This document shows positions 56,183 to 64,000 of a DNA stretch of 64,000 nucleotides, piece by piece. Position numbers and translations under genes: made by a program. Within the stretch, counting starts at the first letter, position 1, and the number at the start of each line of letters is the position of its first letter. The notes below the pieces were generated by a model. It was not told where the DNA came from and ran no database searches. It worked only from the letters and a program-made list of their open reading frames with translations. The stretch lies in NCBI GenBank assembly GCA_027627225.1, contig JAPFQT010000405.1, positions 1 to 64,000 on the forward strand, read 5' to 3'. The DNA is from Congeria kusceri (taxonomy: Eukaryota > Mollusca > Bivalvia > Myida > Dreissenidae).

Positions 56183-57107
56183 TGGCTTCGTTATAGGTTC
56201 CGCCGAGCCATCCATGGTGAGGCTTCGTTATAGGTTCCGCCGAGCCATCCATGGTGAGGCTTCGTTATAGGTTCCGCCGAGCCATCCATAGTGAGGCTTC
56301 GTTATAGGTTCCGCCGAGCCATCCATAGTGAGGCTTCGTTATAGGTTCCGCCGAGCCATCCATGGTGAGGATTCGTTATAGGTTCCGCCGAGCCATCCAT
56401 AGTGAGGCTTCGTTATAGGTTCCGCCGAGCCATCCATGGTGAGGCTTCGTTATAGGTTCCGCCGAGCCATCCATAGTGAGGCTTCCTTATAGGTTCCGCC
56501 GAGCCATCCATGGTGAGGCTTCGTTATAGGTTCCGCCGAGCCATCCATAGTGAGGCTTCGTTATAGGTTCCGCCGAGCCATCCATGGTGAGGCTTCGTTA
56601 TAGGTTCCGCCGAGCCATCCATGGTGAGGCTTCGTTATAGGTTCCGCCGAGCCATCCATAGTGAGGCTTCGTTATAGGTTCCGCCGAGCCATCCATAGTG
56701 AGGCTTCGTTATAGGTTCCGCCGAGCCATCCATGGTGAGGCTTCGTTATAGGTTCCGCCGAGCCATCCATAGTGAGGCTTCGTTATAGGTTCCGCCGAGC
56801 CATCCATGGTGAGGCTTCGTTATACGTTCCGCCGAGCCATCCATGGTGAGGCTTCATTATAGGTTCCGCCGAGCCATCCATAGTGAGGCTTCGTTATAGG
56901 TTCCGCCGAGCCATCCATAGTGAGGCTTCGTTATAGGTTCCGCCGAGCCATCCATGGTGAGGCTTCGTTATAGGTTCCGCCGAGCCATCCATAGTGAGGC
57001 TTCATTATAGGTTCCGCCGAGCCATCCATAGTGAGGCTTCGTTATAGGTTTCGCCGAGCCATCCATAGTGAGGCTTCGTTATAGGTTCCGCCGAGCCATC
57101 CATAGTG
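56183..57107. repeat. 37-bp minisatellite, 25 copies
   Basis: Unit GAGGCTTCGTTATAGGTTCC plus GCCGAGCCATCCATRGT. The array is 925 bp, exactly 25 units. Apart from six scattered single changes, units differ only at one purine (CATGGT or CATAGT). In order the purines read GGAAGA GAGA GGAAGA GGAAGA AAA, so a six-unit block recurs. Confidence 0.95.
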
Positions 57108-57715
57108 AGCTTTTGTGATCGCCCATTGGCCGTCGTGCGTGCGTGCGTGCGTGCGTCGTCAACTTTTCATTTAACCAACATCTCCTCCTAATCCACTGAG
57201 CAGATTTTTACCAAACTTAACAGGAATGATCATAAGGTGACACTCTTTCAAAGTTATTCAAATCGATACGGTCCGCTGCATATGTAGGTTAACAGAGCTA
57301 ACAATAGATTAAAAAAGTTTAAACTTTAAAAATCTTCTTCTCTTCCGCAGGTCCCAGAGGTTTCTTATTTGGTATGTAACATTATGTAGTGGTCTTCTAC
57401 AAACATTGTTCAAACTTTGCCCTTGGGTTTAAAACGGGCCACGCTCCGGGAGTCACATGGTTTATATAGAATATATAGCAACATTAATTTTAAAATCTTC
57501 TCATCCGAAACCGCAAGGCCCAGAGGTTTCATATCTGGTATGTAACATCCTTTAGTGGTCCTTTACAATGTGTGTTCAAATTATGCCCCTAGGATCAAAA
57601 TGGGCCGCACCCCGTGGGTCATATGGTTTATATAGAATTATAGCAAAATGACTTTAAAAATAATTCTCCTCTGAAACCACAAGGCCCAGAAGTTTCTTAT
57701 TTGGCAAAACTTTGC
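57108..57715 (-). mobile_element. Pearl-like element, reverse orientation
   Basis: GAGCTTTTGTGATCGCCC, then a GTGC microsatellite (57131-57156), then three partial core copies in reverse complement to those of 9478-10985 (GGTCCCAGAGGTTTCTTATT; TTCAAATTATGCCCC). The array is truncated near 57715. Its terminal motif abuts the 37-bp minisatellite. Confidence 0.7.
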
Positions 57716-59018
57716 GGAATCGATATTTGAATGAATTCCTTTGAATTATTTTAGCTTCAAAATCATTAAAATTAAGATGTTACATTTGTTACAGAAGATT
57801 TAAAACATAAAAGAAATATACTTTTTATTGTATACATGAAAAAACAGCATTCCAAATAAACGTAATATTGTTCGTGTGAAATTTCGAAATGGGTATGTGA
57901 TAGGGTGTGTTTGTTGTTTTTAAATATGTTCCGTTTATTATTTTCACGGCATGCTATTTATTAGATTGTTCTTAATAGGTTTCTGGGTAAAACTTCGTGT
58001 CCATTATTTAATATATATGCTTCGTGTATTTATATGCTGTTTCTGTTTGAAACCCTTATTGTTTTATTGCTTCAAGTACATGATCAGTCTTGGATTGTGT
58101 CTTGTATTTTGTTCTGTTTCAAAATGTTTATGTATAGGGCTTTCAACATGCTATATGTGTTGTGTTTATATATGAATATGACCTACATGTACATGTATGT
58201 ACATCTACATGTATATCGAATATTATTGCTCTTGCAGTGGTTGTCCCATCTTCGTTGACAACATAAATGCGCACACTGTGTGAAAAAGGAAGAACAAATT
58301 ATACATTAACAATGGAACGCAATTAAATATTATGCAAAAATCACAATACAGACACATATTCCACGGATTAAAAGGACACACTGTATAATGTGCATATATA
58401 TTAACAAAATTACCATCATCAATGTATACACTCTGCAAACGAATATTTTTAAAATATGAATAATTAGTATTTAAAAGGAACATTAATCATTGATCGACAT
58501 TAATTATAAATGGACTAAATGTAATACATGTATGACTTAATTAGTGCGACTTTTATGGAAAGTTATTGGATAGAAATATATAGTAAAAATAAAATTTTGC
58601 AGAAATCGTTCCTTGACATCTTTCCGATCAAAATACAAAAACCCGCATTGAAATCGGTAAAATAATACCGTTTTTGTATTTTTTTTATGGTTTTGTTTCT
58701 GTATGCGATAGCTGGTGATGCCTCTGGAGTAAATCAGCATGTGCATGAGTGTGTATTCCGTTCGGACCAAGCATTTTCGAACCTAGACATTATAAATTGC
58801 ATTTAGTTAATAATAAACAGTTTTCAAGCAAAAAACCGCATTTACGTTCATTAGAACTTATGCCAGTTGAAGATGTATTGAATTATATTCTGTGGACTGC
58901 GACTTTAAATCTTTAAAGAAGAAGAAGAACGTTATTCCAAACACTAATCAAAAGCCCATCTGTTCAAACATTAATAAAACAAAATAATGAACATATAAAC
59001 ACGCATCTTATTGATTGT
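57716..59018. other. AT-rich non-coding stretch
   Basis: Nothing recognised. Confidence 0.45.
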
Positions 59019-59531
59019 CAGGCCTACCTTAAAATAATTGTTTGTTAGCCATTGCCTACCCAAGGTTGCTGGTAACGGGTAGGTTGATGGGCAATATATA
59101 TATATATTTTTTTTTATTGCAAATTTATGATCCATTTATCGTCAGAATATAGCGTATAACACAAATGTTGCTTTTGATCATATAATCAAGTGTCGGTTGA
59201 TATGACGAGAACTTGCTAGCAATCATCTTTAATTAGACTGAATGCCGACAAACAGTCGGTAGTTTTCACAAATTTGATAAAACATCATAAGAATTGCATT
59301 TTTATATGACCTATTGAAATACAAGGACCAAGCTGATACATTTAATTTGTTAACCCAGTAGAAAACGACCAAACTGGAAGAAGAGGGAGCTTTTATTTAA
59401 CCCAAAGAAAATATAGAATATTTGGAATATAAAAAACTGGTTTGATTTAACAAAGAAAAAACTGCTGAGGCTGGACTTTCGTTGGGTAGGTAGGCAATGG
59501 CAAACGAAGTTAATTTTAATGTTGGCCTTAC
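59019..59531. mobile_element. Candidate MITE, about 510 bp
   Basis: Left end CAGGCCTACCTTAAAATAA with CCATTGCCTACCCAA inward; right end inverted: TTGGGTAGGTAGGCAATGG inward and TTTTAATGTTGGCCTTA at the edge. No ORF of its own. Confidence 0.55.
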
Positions 59532-61200
59532 ATAAACGTATCAAATGACAAATATATGTAAGATTCTTTCGAAAAAAATTACATGACTGTATCATGGTAT
59601 GATGGCGTGACCTGAAAAATGTATGTGCTATTTATATGTATACATAATTTGGTAGTCCTTTAGGGGTATTGAGATGGAAACAATATCATAGTAGTTAAAG
59701 TTGTTATTTCAGCCATACTGTAGACAGTCTATTGAGTATACAGATATGTTGGTTAAAACCATTATGGTCTCAGTTGTGGAGGAAAAGCTGTGCGCTATAA
59801 AATTCTCTTTTTGGTACAGGACTGCGGTTTATTCTTTAAATAAGAACTGGAAAGTGTAATTATTGCGTAATAATGTTCCATTTGTCACTTCAAATACTTA
59901 TTTTTTTTTTAAACTACAGATTATTTGGAAATGAGAGCTTGTCAACATACCGAAAATAATTGTGTATCCTTTGACTATTAATATACTATTATAAATACAT
60001 TTTCTCTGCATTTAGATACCTGATATATATGAACAGATCGTCAATGATTTATGGCCCAATTATAATTATCTCCGAGCGCTACTGTGATTTAGTATAATCA
60101 TAATTACATACAAATTTGACAATACCTTAAATGCTGTCAATAGCTTTCAATAGCTCTAGACGAATGTGATCCCCCCCCCCCCCGTGATTTCTTTTGTAAT
60201 AAATGATCGTTCTGAAATAGCCATTATATTTGAATTACACATTCTGGTGTATTTGTGAAATATTTGTTTCTTACAAGTAAACCTTCATGATCTCAAGTTG
60301 AATTATTTACCGGGGTACTGTGGGATATTTAACAAGACTTGTCAGGGTGTATGCCCATTCTGAATGGCAATGTGAACTACTATTTATCAACATTATAAAC
60401 CTTTCGGATGGCTTTATGAATAGCTCAGTGTGCAATTTTCACATCAAATATTACTGATTGCTGGAGACTTGTTCATTAGCCCAGTAGTATTGATCTTTTT
60501 GAAATAAATCATATTGAATTTCTATTAGTTTCAGATATACTTCACCAAACATTTATGTTGGAATATTCATGCCAAAATCAGTTAAATATTACTGATTGAA
60601 GTACATGGAGCTGTAATACTAGAATTACTTTAATACTATACGCTTGAAGCTTTCAGTAGGCATTTCCAAACAAGCTTGAATTATAAGATTTCAGGAAGAC
60701 ACATAATTATGGAAAGCATAGTATATTGGAGATAAACAGTTAAACTATCCTGCACATTTTAAGCCATATTTTTCAAGAAAACTTGTTTAAGACCATAATT
60801 GATATATTATATATGTTGAACGGTTTTCTGTAACTTATTGTCGGTGTATAGTGTCGCCTCTGATCTTTGTATATAGTAGCTACATATTTCATGTCCACTA
60901 AGTTGAAAGTACTTTATGTAGATTGAGTGGGGGAGTACATCACAAGTCTCCCATAATGCAACTGCGGTGATGAAGGAAATCATTAAACTCTATAAATAAT
61001 AGCAGGCCAGTAACCAAACACCGTTTAGATGTTGTTAATAAACCCTAGACTGATAATGGTTCGCAAAACCTCGCATCGCGCTGAAAATGTGCTGCTGTCG
61101 AGGGTCTGGAGCCCTATTTGCATGAGCATAAACTTAGATTGTACTTAAGTAAACTTCTTAATTGAATATGCTACAGCGTTATGTTGAGGTTATTACTTAA
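59532..61200. other. AT-rich non-coding stretch
   Basis: No gene or array seen. A run of 13 C occurs at 60171-60183. Confidence 0.45.
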
Positions 61201-62235
61201 GTTTTTATGTCCCCACTTCCGTTCGTCCGTCCGTCTAATGCTTGTTGTGTCACACGTAAGTCAAGAAGTATAACAGCGAGAGTGTTCATACTTTATAAAC
61301 ATATGTTGTTTGCAATTTCACCTGGGTATCTTGGTACATTTTTAGCTTGACTTTGTGAAGAAATAAAGTTGGCATCAGCATTCAGGCTAGGTTAAAGAGT
61401 CAAGTTTTTCCTGAAAGCTAGTTTCTCAGAAAGAGCTTGAGGGATTTCATTTAAACTGAAAACATTTATTTCCCATATTTAAATGATCTTATATGCTTAG
61501 TTTGGTAACTCTAGTTAAAAATTGTCAAAATTCTGGGCCTTTTTACACTTAGAAATTTTACATATAAGATATTGAGATATGTTAAAGTTTTTGAAGTTGT
61601 TTCTCAGGAATGGCTAGAGAGATTTCATTCAAACATAAAACACATATTCCCTATATTAAAATGAACCCATAGGCTAATTATGAACACTCAAGTTTGAAAT
61701 TTGTCAAAATTATGGGCCTTTTTACACTTCAACATTTTACATTCCCGTGGGCGGGTTGGCGGAATCAACTTTTGATTTCCATTCTCTTAATCGAGGATGA
61801 ATATTCATGCATAGATACCTGAAAGCAATACTTTACTTGGGATTGCATTTGGGGTGGGCTGGTTGTGGGTCAAGGTCCATGTTACTAAAAATAGAAAAAA
61901 GGTTTCTGCTTGACAACTCGAAAACAAATTGAAATACTTTACTGAAACTCAGTTAATATATACCGTTTAGCGAGACATTGCATGAGATTGATGAAACTTT
62001 ATAGCCTTTATAGCCCAATAATCATGAAACTTGCTCAGAACATTTGTCCCAATCATATATAGGACAAGTTCTAAACCGGGTCACATGGGGTCAAAAACTA
62101 GATCACCAGACCAAATTGAAGCTTGTGAACATTCTAGAGGCCACATTCTTAGCTGAATATTCGTGAATCTTGCTCAGAACAATTTAGTTCCTTACCCTTT
62201 TGGATGAGCCAAACAGGGCCTTATGGCCTTCGTTT
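61201..62235 (+). repeat. Pearl-like arrays (two families side by side)
   Basis: First part: a GTTCGTCCGTCCGTC microsatellite at 61220-61236 and two copies of a core of about 185 bp (GGGCCTTTTTACACTT near 61537 and 61714). Second part: copies marked by TTGCTCAGAACA near 62032 and 62172, ending GCCAAACAGGGCCTTATGGCC. Confidence 0.5.
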
Positions 62236-63828
62236 TTAATGTTCATAGTTAATGTGAAAGTGTATCATACAGGATTTGCTCATGCCTCTTCCTGTCTAAA
62301 TTGTGTTGGTTCTTTTTAAAAATGACTGAATTTGATGGTTCAGTTACAAATACCAGAATCAGTAGAAGGTTAAATAAAATAAAACACCTCTCTAAGTATA
62401 TAAATAAAGACAGTTAGTTGCAAAGCATATCATATCTCTTGCGACTTACCCTAAATTGGAATGTGAAAGTTAATGCACAGAAGCACAATCACAGGTCTAT
62501 TAAGATATTTCTCTTTAATATATCTTTGGCACGAAGTTACCAGTGCTACGTTGATAAAAAATGCAGACAAGTTTAAATAATATGCCTTCCAAATTCTATG
62601 GTCCAATTATGATATTCGAAAACTAACCAATAGACACTTTAAAATTTTGAAAAGCTCAAAAAATTAGATTCCCCTCCCCAATGAATTCCTTTGTGTTAAA
62701 TAGCCCTGATCAAATAACCACAAGTTTTGTTATACAAAATCTTTCACTATGCACACATGAAGTAAAATTTTAAATTTTAATTTGATATTTAAGAATACTA
62801 GAATAGGGTTATATCCATTCATCTTAAAAAAAAAACGAGCAAACTTTGGTATACAAAAATTTCCATTAAGTGCACCTGTTGTTAAATATTTTCAATAGGA
62901 TAATTACCTTGTACTTCAAGACCTAAACAATTCATGTCCAAACTGATGAAAGCCTTGTTTGAAATTGTTGTAATGGTTGTAATATTGGAACTATTTCAGT
63001 AGGCAATTCCAAAATGTCTTTCAGTTCGAAGATTTTAGGAGGAATCTTAAAATCAAGATTCACTGAAGATATGCAATCACAAATGTGGTATTTAAAGCAG
63101 CAGTCCATAAATATGTAGTAGTTATATATAGTTATATCTCAATGTATCGGGTCATAATTTACAAACATTATAAAAAGAAACAGTAATAAAAAGTAATACA
63201 ATACTACAATATATATATTAATTAGTTGATAAAAGGCGTTAAATGGATGCTCGTTTTTCGTGCCTTCATTATATTAACAACAACAACAACAACATTTATA
63301 CTTTAGTTTATTATCAAGTTTATTATCAAGATGAATGAAAGCGCAAATATAAGTATGTGCTAATTGACTAGAATATCTTCTAACGCATAGTTTTACTGTT
63401 TAAAAGGCATTATAAATCTATATTTTCTTCAACAAACACCCGCGTTAATTTAAATTCAAATTAGTGAAAAGTGGCATATACATTAAAGGGGTGATTATTG
63501 GTAGTGAACAAAAGAACAGTGTCTTATAATTTTAAGTAAATTTTAATGATTATTGTTCGAATTTTAAATGAAAACTTAAACGTACATATGCACTATATTA
63601 AATCATTGTTACCTTTATATGCATTTTCACTGTTTTATTTGATTAATACTGTCAAAGAATAGTGCTTTATTATATAATTATTTATTAATTAACCGTAATA
63701 TAAAAAATACAAAATTAATGTATCTACATTTAACATACACTGTGCGACACACAATGTAGAATGTTGCGAAAAGACCGTAACAAGTGCACAACTCTTAATT
63801 GTTAAAGAGCAAATGCACATATACCTGT
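62236..63828. other. AT-rich non-coding stretch
   Basis: Nothing recognised apart from a short (AAC)n at about 63279-63294. Confidence 0.45.
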
Positions 63829-64000
63829 AAAATAGCTGCGAATTGCGAAGAAATTTCGTGACATATTCTTCGCGAAATCTCGCGCTGGGGCCGCCCGCAA
63901 TATTTCACGAATCGTCGCGAACTTTCGTGACGTCGCTTCGCGAATATTGATCGAAGGCTCGTCACGACATAGCGAATTCTGCGGGTTTCGCGTGGCACGT
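63829..64000. repeat. CpG-rich block of TTCGCGAA-like palindromes
   Basis: Abrupt change to CpG-rich sequence, with TTCGCGAA, TTCGTGA, TCGCGAA and related words on both strands (for example CTTCGCGAAATCTCGCG, CGTCGCGAACTTTCGTGA). It runs off the window end. Probably the subterminal part of a mobile element. Confidence 0.5.

Noticed and set aside
56183..57107. CRISPR array
   Set aside because: The 37-bp units are directly contiguous with no unique spacers; it is a minisatellite in a eukaryotic genome.

Overview
This window looks like a piece of a bivalve mollusc nuclear genome. It is AT-rich, has long introns with GT..AG boundaries, no operons and no prokaryotic signals. It is crowded with repeats of the kind described in bivalves, especially pearl-like elements: a tandem core of about 160 bp plus a GTCC/ACGG-type microsatellite. 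The species cannot be named from the sequence alone.

The main gene lies on the minus strand from about 37.69 kb down to 5.85 kb. I assembled it by eye from 13 coding exons whose splice sites and codon phases all fit. It predicts a 967-residue protein, once one missing base in exon 3 is allowed for. In order, the protein has a short N-terminal domain, a helical segment, a dynamin/mitofusin-like GTPase domain (P-loop, DSPG, NQWD), long helices, a hydrophobic hairpin that probably enters a membrane, another helical stretch, and a C-terminal protein-kinase fold. The kinase has lost its HRD aspartate and its DFG motif, so it is predicted to be a pseudokinase. This GTPase-membrane-pseudokinase fusion is the most interesting object here. 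A relative of its first coding exon lies alone at 43.4-43.6 kb.

The introns are packed with mobile DNA. Intron 4 (14 kb) holds a complete LINE of the L1/Tx1 type (15815-23773, 9-bp target duplication, poly(A) tail, a single stop in ORF2), a pearl-like array, a small MITE and a 1.18-kb tandem duplication carrying a tRNA-like Pol III unit. Intron 5 is an ACT-type microsatellite split by a decayed Ty3/gypsy element with a 125-bp LTR. Introns 1, 3 and 8 each hold a pearl-like array. Intron 12 holds a Tigger-like MITE.

Outside the gene: 0.17-0.88 kb carries a broken zinc-finger ORF. The stretch 1-5.8 kb is otherwise non-coding with large palindromes. The stretch 38-64 kb has no convincing host gene and holds a mariner element with about 350-bp inverted repeats (44207-45211), a 540-bp ACT microsatellite, several pearl-like arrays (one nested in another), a LINE 3' fragment, and a 25-copy 37-bp minisatellite with higher-order structure (56183-57107). 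The window ends inside a CpG-rich block full of TTCGCGAA-like palindromes.
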